From the NCBI GenBank assembly GCA_023548195.1, contig JAJHZJ010000008.1:5294215-5358214 (forward strand): a DNA stretch of 64,000 nucleotides, given 5' to 3'. Each line of letters begins with the position of its first letter. Position 1 is the first letter of the stretch. The translations under genes and the position numbers were made by a program. The DNA comes from Bettongia penicillata ogilbyi. Lineage: Eukaryota > Chordata > Mammalia > Diprotodontia > Potoroidae. The notes under the pieces were generated by a model. That model saw only the letters and a list, made by a program, of their open reading frames with translations. It did not search any database and had not been told where the DNA came from. Of the stretch, positions 34,542 through 47,150 are shown piece by piece.

Positions 34542-35936
34542 TGCTCCCCACCCCCAGCCATCAACCGCTGCCTATACCAACCTAGGATCAACTTTCTGTC
34601 AGTCACCTTGTGTCAGTGAGTGGGAAAAGAGTAGTACCTGAATAGCCAAGAAACTATGTCCTTGAAACAGATTTCCAGCAACAAGTGCTTTGAGGGGTTT
34701 TAGAAAGTTTTTACACATGAGAGTGTAGTACTAAAATGCAAAATGAAGTTTGGAATCTACTTACCACCAAAGGCAGAAACTGGAAAATGTTTTGTTAAAT
34801 CAGACAGACTGACTGTCTGGTTTAACTTGTACAGAACAAAATTTTATCACGAAAGCCAGTTATCACTAAGCTGCAGAAGAACCTGGCCTCATTGTCGCTG
34901 CCCAAGATACTAGTCCACATGGCTGTAATATTAAAGGAGAAGATGACAGCTGGGACTCTGGTACTGGTGCTGGTTTTTATATGAATGCCACTGAAAAACT
35001 ATGGATATAAGATGTACTCTTATGTACAGATGAGTTGCCCAACCTGATAAATGCCAATTTTTCCAGCTCACCTAAAGAAGGTATCTATTTTTGTTCATTC
35101 TAGGGGAGGTCATGGAGCTCTGATTTGTGCTCTGAACAATCCTGGAAAATACAAACCTCTGTCAGCATTCTCTTCTATCGGCCATCCAATTCTCTGAAGT
35201 TGCAGGGGAAGGCAGGGGAAGGTCTTCAGTGGATATTTAGGATCAGATCAAAGTAAGTGGAAGGCATATGATGCTTCTCCTTTTGTGAAGTCTTATCCAG
35301 ATTTTCAGTTGGACATATTAATTGATCAAGGCAAAGATGACTAGTTCCTTAAAGATGGGCAATTTCTTCCAGACAATTTTATAACTCCCTGCGTGGAACG
35401 GAAAATTCCAGTTGTTTTTTGATGGCAAGAGGGATATGATCATAACTACTATTTCATTGCAATTTTTGTTAATGATCACATCAGATATCGTGCAAAATAC
35501 CTGAATGCATAAAGCTGCATATACAAGTTATCTCACAATTATAAAAGTTACCATGTAAACTGAACTTTTAAGAAGATAGAGTTATATATGAAAAATTACT
35601 GCCTGTGGACATTCACTTCTAATTTTTATCAAAGGTTTAGTACCTGTGAATAAATATATAAAATCAAGCTATCGGATTCCTTTTTATTCCCCATAAGTAC
35701 CCTGATAGAAGACACATCATAACCTGGGGCAGTTTGAAATCCGTGTAAAATAAAGTTTAAAAGATTACAGAATATGTAAATCATCACAATTGACCCTAAA
35801 GAATACAGTGATTGAGATGTATTTGGGGATGTAACAAGAAGTTGTTGGTCATTGGGTGAATGAGTTCTTAGAGAACTAAATTACAGAACTGTTATTTCAG
35901 TAACTAAATAAAAAGACTTAATGCATTGAGAAAAAA
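34542..35936 (+). pseudogene. ESD: processed pseudogene of esterase D / S-formylglutathione hydrolase
   Basis: An intronless copy with 5' UTR (34542-34655), a broken coding region (34656-35512), a 3' UTR, AATAAA at 35907-35912 and a short A-tail. It is flanked by a 15-bp duplication AAAGATYGTACCCAG at 34527-34541 and 35937-35951. Recognisable pieces are MSLKQISSNKCFEG at the start, [50 protein letters not shown] with the nucleophile serine still encoded just before it, LINANF, and a KYLNA end. Frameshifts and in-frame stops disable it. Parent function: cytosolic glutathione-dependent formaldehyde detoxification. The length (857 against about 849 nt) shows only small indels. Mobilised by L1 machinery; no sign of expression. 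Confidence 0.92.
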
Positions 35937-36059
35937 AAAGATCGTACCCAGCAAATCACAATCTCACAAGTCCTTTTTGTAAAATAGGAGTTTAAATTTC
36001 CCTTCTGGTGCCTACTGCCTGTATGAGCTTGGGCACTATCTGGTGCCTACTGTCTGGTG

Positions 36060-36205
36060 ACCTTTGGGGGGGAGGAGGAGAAGGAGGAGGAGGAGGAGGA
36101 GGGAAGAAAGGAAAGAAAGAAGGAAGAAATGAAAGAAAGAAGGAAGGAAGGAAAGAAAGACAGAAGAAAGGAAAGAAAGAAGGAAGAAAGGAAAGAAAAG
36201 AGGAA
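36060..36205 (+). repeat. polypurine microsatellite (GGA)n then (GAAA/GGAA)n
   Basis: Uninterrupted purine strand for most of 140 bp. The long open frames here on both strands are low-complexity artefacts. Confidence 0.92.
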
Positions 36206-36725
36206 AAGGGAGAAGATTGGAAAGGATGTCCTTTAGGGTCCCTTCAAGTTCCAAATGTGTTATTCTATGGTGCTATATAAATGAAAATAATCCATTTTTG
36301 TACATGGCCAAACTAAGTATTTGGGGAGCCAGCTAGAAGAGAATGAGGGAGTTTATGACCTTTGCCAGAAGGAAAAGTCTTCTTTCCTCCCTTCCCCAAC
36401 TAAATATGGCTTTGAGGAAGAGTGTAGAAAGCCATTTAAGTGAATCCGGCCTCAGTAGTTTATTGTGCCCCCTTTATTCTGCATCTCATAACTGGGTCTC
36501 CAAGATCTTAAGGTAGAACTCAGCCATCTGTCCTCTGGGAAGAACAGGAAATTGCTCCTTGCCCCAAGGATGCTAATACTAGGATTCAATGGAAGGTTAG
36601 GGTGACAGGCGATGTCTCTGATAAGCAGGGGGAAAGAGCCTGGCAACCCAAGAAATTTTTAACAGGCAGCTGGGGAGGGTAGTTGTGGGGAGGGTGTGCA
36701 GCAAATCTAAAAAGTAGAGCATAAA

Positions 36726-36965
36726 AGGCAGCTAGGTGGTACAGTGGATAAAGAGCTGGGCTTGGAGTCAGGAAGGCCTTAGCTCAAATCTGGCCTCAGT
36801 CACTTCCTAGCTGTGTGACTCTGGGCAAGTCACTTAACCCTATCTGCCTCAAATCCTTATCTATAAAATGAGCTGGAGAAAGAAATGGCAAATCACTCCA
36901 GTATCTTTGCCAAGAAAACCTCAAATGGGGTCATAAAAATCAGACACAACTCAACAACTATAAAA
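36726..36965 (+). mobile_element. marsupial tRNA-headed SINE, full length
   Basis: 'ggcagctaggtggtacagtg' head, 'tagctcaaatctggcc' B-box, 'ctgggcaagtcacttaaccc', tail 'gccaagaaaacctcaaatgg' to 'caactcaacaac'. Confidence 0.9.
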
Positions 36966-38039
36966 GCAATTACTTTTATTACAAAATAATAATATAGTTT
37001 AATGAAAAGCCTGCTTAAATACCTAAAGGGATGGGAGATTTTATTAAAAGCTCTTAAACTAAGGTATTTTTATTCATTTAATTAATGTAATTAACCACTT
37101 AATTGAAATTGCTCTTTTAGAGCAGAGAGGTGAAATAAACAGGCTCGGGCAGAATACAGCAATGGAGGGTTTGGGGCGTTGAAAGAAGGGGATGTCAGGA
37201 AGAACAGAAATACAGAGTTGGCCTATCTGAACATTTTGTGTAGTGCTGGTACTGGCCATTTGCCTCATAGAGATCGCAGTATGTGAGCACTGGGCAGCTG
37301 TCGGATCCCTTCCAAGTCTTGTACTGTCTGGAGTTGCGTGGGGACACCGTTGTTCAGTGGGGCAGTGTTGACACACAAACAGGGACAGACTGTGCCCAGC
37401 TCCAAACAGAAGTCACGGGCAGGGCAAGGGAATATGGATATATTATATGTCCCACATGATTGCTGATGGGTACAAATTAGCTGAAACTATGATGTCCTGG
37501 ACTCAAAGGCTTTCTCAAGGGCACCAAGAACCAGACACATGCCAGACAAAAAAATCCAGCAAAGGGCCTGGCCAGTGTAGATGCAAATCTGGTATATAAC
37601 AGCTTGTCCTCCAGGGGTCAGCATTAGATCAACAACCCACAATACTATTTCATCTCACCCTTCTCTGAACCTATCCTGTAATTTTATCTTTTCCCAGCCT
37701 GCTCCCCCAATGGACTGACCTCCAGTCAGCCATTAGAGGGCATCAGACCATTCCCAAATCCATTCAGTTCTATCAAATATTTTATTCCAAGCACAACTAT
37801 TAACTATTCTTGGCCTCCAGTTACTAAATAATGCTTAATTATAGTACAGGTCATCTCTTATTTACCTTTTCTCAAAGTAGACTCTTTTCTATCAGCACAT
37901 GGGGCAGGATTTTTGTTTTATTTTTGGCAATAAGTTGGAGGTAGTGATGTGAGAGGTAGGAGAGTTTGTCATCTATACCAATGAGTCACCCCCTGACATA
38001 TATGTCACATATGACATATGGGAGTGGGACAATTAATGC
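36966..38039. other. no recognisable feature
   Basis: Mostly unique-looking sequence; no supported gene. Confidence 0.35.
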
Positions 38040-38460
38040 TATGTGAACATAATGGAATATTACAGAAAGGAAGAATATTAAAGAAAGGAGGAATATAAGG
38101 GATTCAGAAAAACTTGAGAACAATTATATGAATTGATTTGAAATGAAGTAAATAGAACCATGAGAACAATATATATGACTACATCAATGGAAACAGGAAA
38201 AAATCATTAAATGGATCTTTCACTAATGGCAAAACCAATGAAGGTCCTGAAAAAGAAATAATGAAACATACTTTCTCTCTCCTGATACAGAGGCAGAAGA
38301 CTACTTAGGCAGAATATTGTGTACACTGTCAGAGAAGTTTTCTGTACTGGATGATTTTGCTTAATTGTTTTTCTTTGCCACAAGGTTGGGTTCAATTTGG
38401 AGTTGGGAGAACAGGAAATGTAAAAACCAAAGACATCAATAAAATTTTTCAAGAATCTTT
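38040..38460 (+). mobile_element. L1 3' UTR fragment
   Basis: 'gaacataatggaatattaca' and 'gaaatgaagtaaatagaacc' correspond to the marsupial L1 3' UTR; ends in 'atcaataaaatttttc'. Confidence 0.55.
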
Positions 38461-38569
38461 GATGTTACCCAAAATATTTTCAAAAATCTAACCATAAAAA
38501 TCTACTTATTATCAAACCTGTGTGTCTGAAATATGAAAAGACAACACATGTGGTGCGTATTTGTACTGT

Positions 38570-39005
38570 ACAGAAGGAACTCTGAAATTGTGTGAGATGG
38601 GTGGATGATACCAGGCCAGCTTAACACAGAGAATTACTGGGTACCTGTGCAAGCTGGGAATAACTTACACTTTCCCTGGAACTCAATTTCCTCTTCCATA
38701 AAATAAGAGAGTTGGGCTTGATGACCTCCATGACCCTTTCCCCTCTAAAATGTATGATCCAATGAGAACCTTCCAGAGCACAAAATAATGCAGAGTAGAA
38801 AAGATGTCATCCAAATCCATGAGCTCTAGTCCCATCTCTCCCACTCAATAGGCAAAAGACTGTCATCAGAACATCAGCTTCCTCACATGTAAAATTGAGT
38901 TAATATTACCTATCTTACCCATTTCATTGACCTATTATAAGAAAAAGACCTTGTAAGTTATGAAGCACTGTGGAAATGCAAGTCATTTCATTCTCATATT
39001 TTTTC
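38570..39005 (+). mobile_element. MIR-type fragments
   Basis: 'aactcaatttcctcttccat' to 'gagttgggcttgatgacctc' (about 38680-38765) and 'atcagcttcctcacatgtaa' to 'gtaagttatgaagcactgtg' (38870-38990). Confidence 0.6.
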
Positions 39006-40520
39006 CATGGAATTCAGATAGAAATGGTCTTGAGATAAGTTGACATTGATGTCATTGATACAGAGAACTTCTAGATCAAGAAACTACCACTACCAATTCA
39101 GGTCAATACCTTCTCTTCAAATTACAATCTTAGAGAGATGCCTAGAGCACTGGGAGCTTCAATAAATTGCCTCTGGACATTCAGCCTGGGATTTGTACCA
39201 GGTCTTCCTGGAGTTGAGTTCTACTCCATCCATTAAGCCATGGCTGTCTCTCTCTTCTTTCTATTATTATATTTGCTATTCTGTGAACTATTACATGGGT
39301 GGATAAAACAATTTGTTTTATAATTGAATAAAAATGTTAGAGTAGAAATGTGTTCTTCAGGCTCATTGAAAGTCATTTTAAAGATATCTCCAGTAGCAGA
39401 CAAAATAACAAGGCTAATGAGGATAACATATACCAACACCACATGGTGTTGACTACTCCCACTGGTTTTCTACATTTTGAAAGCTTTTTATTCCAAGTGA
39501 TTTGGGGATTAGCAATATTTGACATTATTATCATTATTATTAATTATTTCATTTGCTTATGTTTTTATGGAGTTCAGATAGAAATGATCCTGAAACAAGA
39601 CACTACCCTATTATACTTTTCTATTTAATGTTTTTTGGACTATTGCACAGATCAATAAGATGACTGCTTTTTATAATTTAATAAGAGCATTGGGATGTAG
39701 GAATCTCCAGGACAACTCAGGATGATGAGGATGACATACACCTTATGAGATTCCCAAAAGATTTTGACTTCTGCTAGATCTCTGTATTTTTCTGGGTAAC
39801 CAATCACTGTATTACTTATGGCTTATAATAATTAATTACAATAATTATATAATATTAAGTATAATAATTAATAAAAAGATGGTTATTTGGCTATCTCTTG
39901 TGAACCAAAGACAGATCATAGAGGCCCATTGATGCTTATATGCCCTTGGAAGAGTGGGTGTTCCTGACAGCTTGCAATCAACTCTGATTGGTTAATAGTT
40001 AATGAGGAGAAGAATTTTGAAAGCTTTTCACTCTCTATTCCTTGAAGATTATGAGTATTCAGTATGGCAAAATCTATTAAAAATGGGGTTCTTAAATTTT
40101 ATGGATTAAGGAGCATTCACAGTCAACAGTTCTGTCTATAGTGATGCTCTAAATCCAGCATGTTTTATTCGTTGAATTCCAAAGTTTAGATAAGGGGCTT
40201 ATATTGGTAGAAAGGGTTTTTGTTGTCTGTTCATTTGCAAGGGGTAAGTAAACTTCTGTTATACAATTCTAGCCACCTGATAGTGTCTTCTTAGATTTCT
40301 AATTGATTATAAACTTTTTTTTTTTTACAACTTGCCAAGAGATGTCATTTCTGCCATTTTGTTCCATAATCTGCACTGATAAAAAAGTCAGCTTAAACAC
40401 TTGTTAAGGACAGACTTTCTATTATTTTTGGTGATGGTGATCTGATTCTGAATCGTTTTCATAAATCATTCCATTTCCATAGACAAATAGCATGATTTGT
40501 AATTATTATAGTTTAAAGGG
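39006..40520. other. no recognisable feature
   Basis: Very AT-rich, with simple AAT-type tracts near 39530 and 39825-39875. No supported gene. Confidence 0.35.
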
Positions 40521-40524
40521 AGTA

Positions 40525-40850
40525 GGATCATAACTCTACAGCTGAAAGGATACTCAGAAGCCATCTCATTCAACACCTGTATTTTATAGATGAGGAAACT
40601 GAGGCTTAACTGAGGTTGAATGTAATAGCTCTACTTCTGATACCTGTTTAGGGATCCTATCATTATAGGAGTCTGGCCTGTGTGTACTGTAGTGGTGGTC
40701 TGTTCCTGAATGTGCACCATCTACAACCTCAGTTTCCTCATTTATAAAATGAGAATGATTGAGAGAATGAAATGAGATAGCATATAAATCACTTTGCCAA
40801 CCTTAAAGCACTATAAAAGTGTTACCTATACTATTATTACTTCTGAAAAT
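40525..40850. mobile_element. MIR-type fragments on both strands
   Basis: Antisense 'atagatgaggaaactgaggc' (40525-40640) and sense 'caacctcagtttcctcattt' to 'ttaaagcactataaaagtg' (40722-40830). Confidence 0.65.
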
Positions 40851-41566
40851 CCTTCTTTCCTTCTTTTAGGAATGACCCTCCATGATTTCAAGAAGATTTC
40901 TGACAAATTGCAGAAGTAGACACTGCAGTCTGAGAACTAAATGAAAATTCCAGGAACTGAACAAGGGGGCTACTTCTGCCCTTCCAGGTAAAATGTCCAC
41001 AGACATACTAGCAATCTATTTCAAAGGCAGGTTGTCTCTGACTGCTAACATGTCTTGTCTTAGAAATTAAAGTAGAAGTCATAAGACAAACATAGCCTCT
41101 CAAGCATTCCAGTTAACTTAAGAAAGTCTGGGAACTAATGGTGAATGAGTTAGTCACCTTCACCATCAAGGTGAAATGAATGCTGTAACCTAATATGAAG
41201 ACTGTCCCTCCACCCATCCACTCCAAAAATAAAATTCTCACCACTCAAATTAGCAGTAGCTTATACATTCTGTGAACCCTGCCAGAATATTAGTGAGGGT
41301 GTTAAGATCTCATACGGGAGCGTCAATTCAGGTAAGGAAATGGACAAAAGAATGAACAAGTAAGTCAAAGAGAAAGTAGGAAGAAAAGGTTGATATTCTA
41401 GATCAGTAATCCCCTACTCTTTCGAATATGAGGACTCCTTTATTTTAATATCCAAAAGGATCCCAGACCCGTGCACAATAAGGAGCATGCTGTTACTACT
41501 ATTCATTGATTGAGAAAATATGAAAGTAGATGACAAATGACTAATATCAATTCATTTTTTTAAATT
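40851..41566. other. no gene; possible hAT fragment at 41404-41560
   Basis: 'cagtaatcccctactctttc' resembles a hAT terminal repeat. The remainder is unassigned. Confidence 0.35.
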
Positions 41567-43362
41567 AATTTATTCATTTTTAGTTTTCAACATTTATTTC
41601 CACAAGATTTTGAGTTCCAAATTTTCTACCCCTCTCTCCCCTCCCCATCATAAGACAGTGTGCATTCTGATTACCCCTTCCCCCAATCTGCCCTCCCTTC
41701 TATCACACCCCTCCCTTCCCTTATCCCCATCTCCCCTATTTTCTTGTAGGGCAAGATAGATATCTATACCCCATTACCTGTACTTCTTATTTCCCAGTTG
41801 CATGTAAAAACAATTTTTAACATTTGTTTTTAAAACTTTGAGTTCCAACTTTTCTCCCTTCCTCTCTCCCCACCCATCCCCATTGAGAAGGCAAGCAATT
41901 CAATATAGGTTATACATGTGTAGTTATGCAAAAGACTTCCCTAAAAGTCATGTTATGAAAGACTAACTATATTTCCCTCCAATCTATCCTGCCCCCCATT
42001 TATTCCATACTCTCTTTTGACCTTGTCCCTCCTCAGAAGTATTTACTTCTAAGTACCTCCTCCTCCCATTTGCCCTCCCTTCTCTCATCTCCCCCACACC
42101 CCACTTACCCCTTCTCCCCTTCTTTCCTGTAGTATAAGATAGATTTTCACACCAAATTGAGTGAGCATGTTATTCCTTCTTTAAGCCAAATGTGATGAAA
42201 GTAAGCTTCATTTTTTTCCTCTCACCTCCCCCTTTTTCCCTCCATTGAAAAAGTTTTTTCTTGCCTCTTTTATGAGAGATCATTTGCTCCATTCTATTTC
42301 TCCCTTTCTCATCCAAATATATTCCTCTCTCATCCCTTAATTATATTTTTTAGATATCATCCCTTCCTATTCAACTCACCCTCTGCCCTCTGTTTATATG
42401 TACATAATTCCTCCAACCACCCCAATACTGAGAAAAGTCTCAAGAGTAACAAATATCTTTCCATGTGGGAATGTAAATAGTTCAACTTAAGTAAGTCCCC
42501 TATGATTTCTCTTTCCTGTTTACCTTTTCATGTTTTTCTTGATTCTTGTATTTGAAGGTCAAATTTTCTATTCAGCTCTTGTCTTTTCATCAAGAATGCT
42601 TGAAATTCCTCTATTTCATTAAATGATCATTTTTTCCCCCAGTTTTTCTGGGTAGGTGATTCTTGGTTTTAAGCCTAGCTCCTTTGACTTCTGGAATATC
42701 ATATTCCAAGCCCTTCAATCCCTTAATGTAAAAGCTGCTAGATCTTGTGTTATCCTGATTGTATTTCCACAATACTCAATTTTTTTCTGACTGCTTGCAA
42801 ATTTTCTCCTTGACCTGGGAACTCTGGAATTTGGCTACAATATTCCTAGGAATTTTTCCTTTTGGATCTATTTAAGAGGTGATCAGTGGATTCTTTCAAT
42901 AATTATTTTACCCTCTAGTTCTACAATATCAGGGCAGTTTTCCTTGATAATTTCATAATGCTGTCTAGGCTCTTTTTTTTTGATCATGGCCTTCAGGTAG
43001 TCCTGTAATTTTTAAATTGTCTCGCCTGCATCTATTTTCCAAGTTAGTTGTTTTTCCAATGAGCTATTTCACATTGTCTGCTATTTTTTTATTCCTTTGG
43101 TTTTGTTTTATAATTTCTTGATTTTTCATAAAGTCATTAGCTTCCATCTTCTCCATTCTAATCTTTAGGGAATTATTTTCTTCAGTGAACTTTTGGATCC
43201 CTTTCCATCTGGCCAATTCTGCTTTTTAGGGAATTCTTCTCCTCATTGGCTTTTTGGATCTCTTTTGCCATTTGGGTTAGTCTAATTTTTAAGTGTTATT
43301 TTCTTCAGCATTTTTTGGGGTCTCCTTTAGCAAGCTGTTGACTTGTTTTTCATGATTTTCTT
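41567..43362 (-). mobile_element. HAL1-type element, 5'-truncated second copy
   Basis: On the minus strand it runs from mid coiled coil of ORF1 (43362) through the ORF1 end (about 42560, ELNRKFDLQIQE then stop nearby) directly into the purine-rich 3' UTR, ending near 41567. The parts match 5600-7460 in order and spacing, with many more differences, stops and small indels. As in the first copy, ORF2 is absent. Confidence 0.8.
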
Positions 43363-44770
43363 CCTGTATAATGAAATATAAGGGCTTTGAAAAAAATTTT
43401 CTTTGTTTTTTTTATATTGCTAAAGTAATTCTAGAATCACATAGAATCAAGTTCATATCTTAAGGCCTTCTCAATAAGTATATCTCTTTGGCCCATATCC
43501 CAACCCAAGGTAACCCCAGGAACATCTGAGACTGAGTTGTTTTCGGTTCCTACCTTTGTGTTTTCAGTTCCCTTATAAGTAACTAAAGTATGAAACATAG
43601 GATAAGTATATTAAAGAGAAAAACAGAGAAGTTATTTGTATTTAATCCCACTGATAATAAAACTATGCTCATATTCTTTTCTGGTAGGTTCCACCTCCCC
43701 TATAAATATGTAGTACTACTCTGGGATTAGGAAATTCATTCCAGTGGTGAACCCCATCTTCCCAAGGACCATGACATTTATCTAGACTTAGAAAAAATCT
43801 AGTGCAACCTTGAGGTTGAGGCTACACCAAGGAGAGAAAAATCTCAGCTCTGTAAAGAGCCAACCGCAGTCCCTGGACCTACATAATCCACATGACTCAC
43901 AGTACCATACTCCACATCTGACTCTGCCTCATTGCTCCTCATTCTTTGGCTGCATTAGTTCATATAAGTCTTCCCATGTTCTAAATTTGAATCAGGAGCT
44001 CTTTCACTTGGTCCAGAGGCTCCTCTGACACTCTTCTGACAATGCCTCCATTTATATGTGATGATGATCTCACTTTCTCTATCTCTGGCTCTTGTGAATG
44101 AAACAACATTGTCTGATGCTACTTGTGTTGACTTCATCCATTTTCCCTGTCCTCAGGAAAGTATTACAGCTCCTACTGGTAAGATAGTCAGGGTCAATAT
44201 ATCTATGAGAAGATCATCAGCTTTCTTGGTAGGCCCACACTTTTCTTCTGCCTACAAAATTTCCCCTTGGGCAGCTATGCAGACTTTTTCAGACTTTTCA
44301 ATTAAAGGTCCCAGATCTTACACTAGGTTGGTATGGGCCAACTGAATTCTATTTATCTCTTCCTATCCTCAGGATACAGGCAATATGTCTTCCTCTTCCC
44401 CACCTCCTATATGGTTAGCACCTCCAATTTAGTCTTTTTTAAGCAAAGGGAAAACATCCATACCTTTTTCCATTCATCTTTTCTGACTTGTCATACGGAC
44501 TAGTCAGGCCATTCAAATTACTCCAAAACCAAGAGAAGCCTCCAACAATTGAAATACCAAAGAGAAAAGAGACAAAGCTGGTATCCAATGCTGGCTAGGA
44601 CAACATATCCACAATAGCTAGCCAAGGCACAGCCCTTCAATGAGGTAAAGAAAAAGAAAGACATCAAACTGGGTGGGAAACAGCAACAGTCACAACTGAT
44701 AATCATTTTCAAGCTAGGAGGGTCCAGAGGAGCCCTCAGACCCCAGTGGAATCCCAGTTTCAGAGTGCAG
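43363..44770. other. no recognisable gene
   Basis: A short L1 3'-UTR-like phrase, 'agttcatataagtcttccca', sits near 43958. Frames around 43955-44345 are not recognised. Confidence 0.35.
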
Positions 44771-44771
44771 T

Positions 44772-44915
44772 AGGTTTAAGGTTTTGGGAGAGAACAGGAC
44801 AGGGGAGAGGAGAAAAGAGGGCAGTAGAGGGGAGAAGAGGAGAGGAGAAGACAGGGGAGGGGAGGGGAGAAGACATAGGAGGGGACAGGACATAGGAGAG
44901 GAGAGGAGTCAGTAA
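44772..44915 (+). repeat. polypurine minisatellite
   Basis: GGGGAGAGGAGAAGA-type units, with 'gaagacataggaggggacag' style sub-repeats; almost pure purine. Confidence 0.85.
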
Positions 44916-45254
44916 AACCCAAGTCAACTGAACATCTTTTGGTCATCCAAGTTTACCTTCCCTTGGAGAGGAGAAGGAAGGGGAGGGGGAGGCAGACAAG
45001 AGAGGTGAAGGTGAATTACCCAGCTAGCATTCAGCCAGCTGCATCTACCACACAGGATTGAGCTTGTCCTTCGTCCACTGGAATCCTGAATATTGCTGAA
45101 ATGAAGTCAGTCCAATGCAGTTTTCCAAATTCTAGAAAGAGAAAAACAGAAGAAAAAAATTTATAAACTAGCATAAAAGTATTTTTTCAATGTTAACTGT
45201 TTATACACCTCAAGTCTTTGGTTCTTTATTGATTGGGGAAAAAATTACCTCTAA

Positions 45255-45455
45255 TGAAATAAAGAGCTCTAGACTGGATATTAGGAAACCTGGGTTTGAA
45301 TCTAAATTACAAGCTGGGTGTCCATGGACAAGTCCCAACCTCTCTGAATCCCAGTCTCTTCATCTATAAAATAGGGATAATGATCCTTGTACTCAAAGGG
45401 TTGTTGTGGGGCAAGTCTTAAAGTGCTTTATAAATATGTTATTTATTTTTCACGA
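45255..45455 (+). mobile_element. MIR, near full length
   Basis: 'gagctctagactggatatta', 'gggtttgaatctaaattaca', 'aaaatagggataatgatcct' and 'gggttgttgtggggcaagtc' in order. Confidence 0.8.
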
Positions 45456-46385
45456 AATCCAATGATTCTGAAATTATGTCTCCTTGATATGTTTTCCAGG
45501 TCAGTCATTTTTGATGTATCTTACAATTTTTCAATTTTTTTATTTTCCTCTTGCATTTCTTACAATCTCATGGACTCAGTGATTTATCTGATCTCTTCCA
45601 GTTTTCAGAGCAATTATTGTTATTGAACTTATTTTTTCCTGTTTTCTTTGTTTAATATGGCTGAATTTTATGGTCACCTACTTGAGCTCGTATGACTTAA
45701 ATGCACCACTCATTTAAGCTCAAGCAATTTATAGCTTCAGTATCTCTAGATGACCTTATCTAACAGTGTCTAAATATTCAAGTCACCAATCCTCTTTTCC
45801 CAAGTTTCCTATGCTAACAAATACTCTATAAATCATAGAATTACTGCACATTATGTATTTGTAAAGGGACATCCCTAAAAATACTCAGTGAAGAAACAGT
45901 CTTCAGACTTTAGTAAGTAACCTCAGAGAGTTCATAGACCTTAAGGCTTAAACTCCATGAATACACCATTTTGGGACTTGTCTCAAAATATTAGTAGTAG
46001 AAACTCTGCACATATGTCCTTACTATTGGCAGCCCCAGAGAAAAGGGAGGTTTGAGCATTCCTCAGGGATATTAACTATGGCTGCTACCTTCTCATTCAT
46101 CCAGCTCAAGTACATTCCTCACTCTGCTTGCCATACTGTGTTTCCACAATTTGTCCTATATTTCCTTCAATGCTTACCATTCTCTATCTGTCTATTGAGG
46201 GAGTTGAAGCACATGTTCTCTAAAACCCTAAGAGCCCTAAAATCTCAAGTCCTTAAATAAGATTCAGGATCTGAATAAGAGTAAGATGAAAAGAGCCCCT
46301 CTCATCCCTATGAAGGATAAAACCATAGAATTTGTCTTTGGTGGTCTTCCACCTCCATTTACAAAACCCTCTTTCACTTCCTAGT
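45456..46385. other. no recognisable feature
   Basis: Unique-looking AT-rich sequence without supported features. Confidence 0.35.
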
Positions 46386-46570
46386 GCAGTGGTTCCCAAC
46401 ATTTTTTGTTCATTGAACCCCTTCTGACAAAACTGTTGTGAATCTCCAAGGTAATTTAATATACTACTCATAATATGCTTTACAATTATTTACTGCTTAG
46501 GATTCCATTAAAGATTTTTAACAGGAATCTTGTGGACCATCATTGTGAACCATTACATGAGAACCACTAT
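46386..46570. mobile_element. hAT (Charlie-like) non-autonomous element
   Basis: Terminal CAGTGGTTCCCAAC at the left and its imperfect complement GAGAACCACT at the right. The target duplication is unclear. Confidence 0.6.
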
Positions 46571-46574
46571 GTAG

Positions 46575-46680
46575 AATATAAGCTCCTTGAAGGCAGACAT
46601 CATTTTGTTTATGTCTATATGCACAGCATCTAGTACCATACCTGACATTTACCAGTAAATGCTTATTGAATTTAATACTA
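46575..46680 (+). mobile_element. L2 LINE 3' end
   Basis: 'taagctccttgaaggcagac' to 'agtaaatgcttattgaattt'. Confidence 0.7.
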
Positions 46681-46914
46681 TTCCTAATATCCTTCTTCCT
46701 ATGTTCCCAGGACCTTCATGCTTTAGCTATTATAGGCTCTCATTGTTGGGTTTTGATGACTCAGAGTGAGTGTAAATGGCAATTCTGTTCTAGCCAGAAA
46801 CCCTGAGGGTCTTCCCCTTCCAGTTTGATTTTTTTCAATAGGCAAACTCGGCCATATTTTCTTACCTAACCTTAAATCACTGAAGGGGTATTGCCTCAGA
46901 TAAACCAAGACCTG

Positions 46915-47150
46915 GGAAAGACCTTAGCTTAACAAGGATAAGGTATTCCACTGCATCAAGGGTCAACTCTAGTCATCCTGATCTATAACTTGCCACTGGA
47001 CGTAGATGGTGCTGGAGGAGAAAGTGAGACTGGTGACTTTGCACAGCTCTGCCTCACTTAAATCCAATTCACTTTCAAGTCAAGACATCACCCTTCTGAT
47101 GTCACTGGTTCTCTTCAAGAATGAAGGGTAGACATCAACAACAAATATAG
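46915..47150 (+). mobile_element. SINE with RTE-like tail (no tRNA head)
   Basis: 'ctctagtcatcctgatctat', 'gatggtgctggaggagaaag' and 'gttctcttcaagaatgaagg' followed by CAACAA repeats. Confidence 0.8.

Noticed and set aside
36008..36280. Lys/Glu/Gly-rich frame and its Leu/Phe-rich complement
   Set aside because: Low-complexity GA repeat; no start context or homology.
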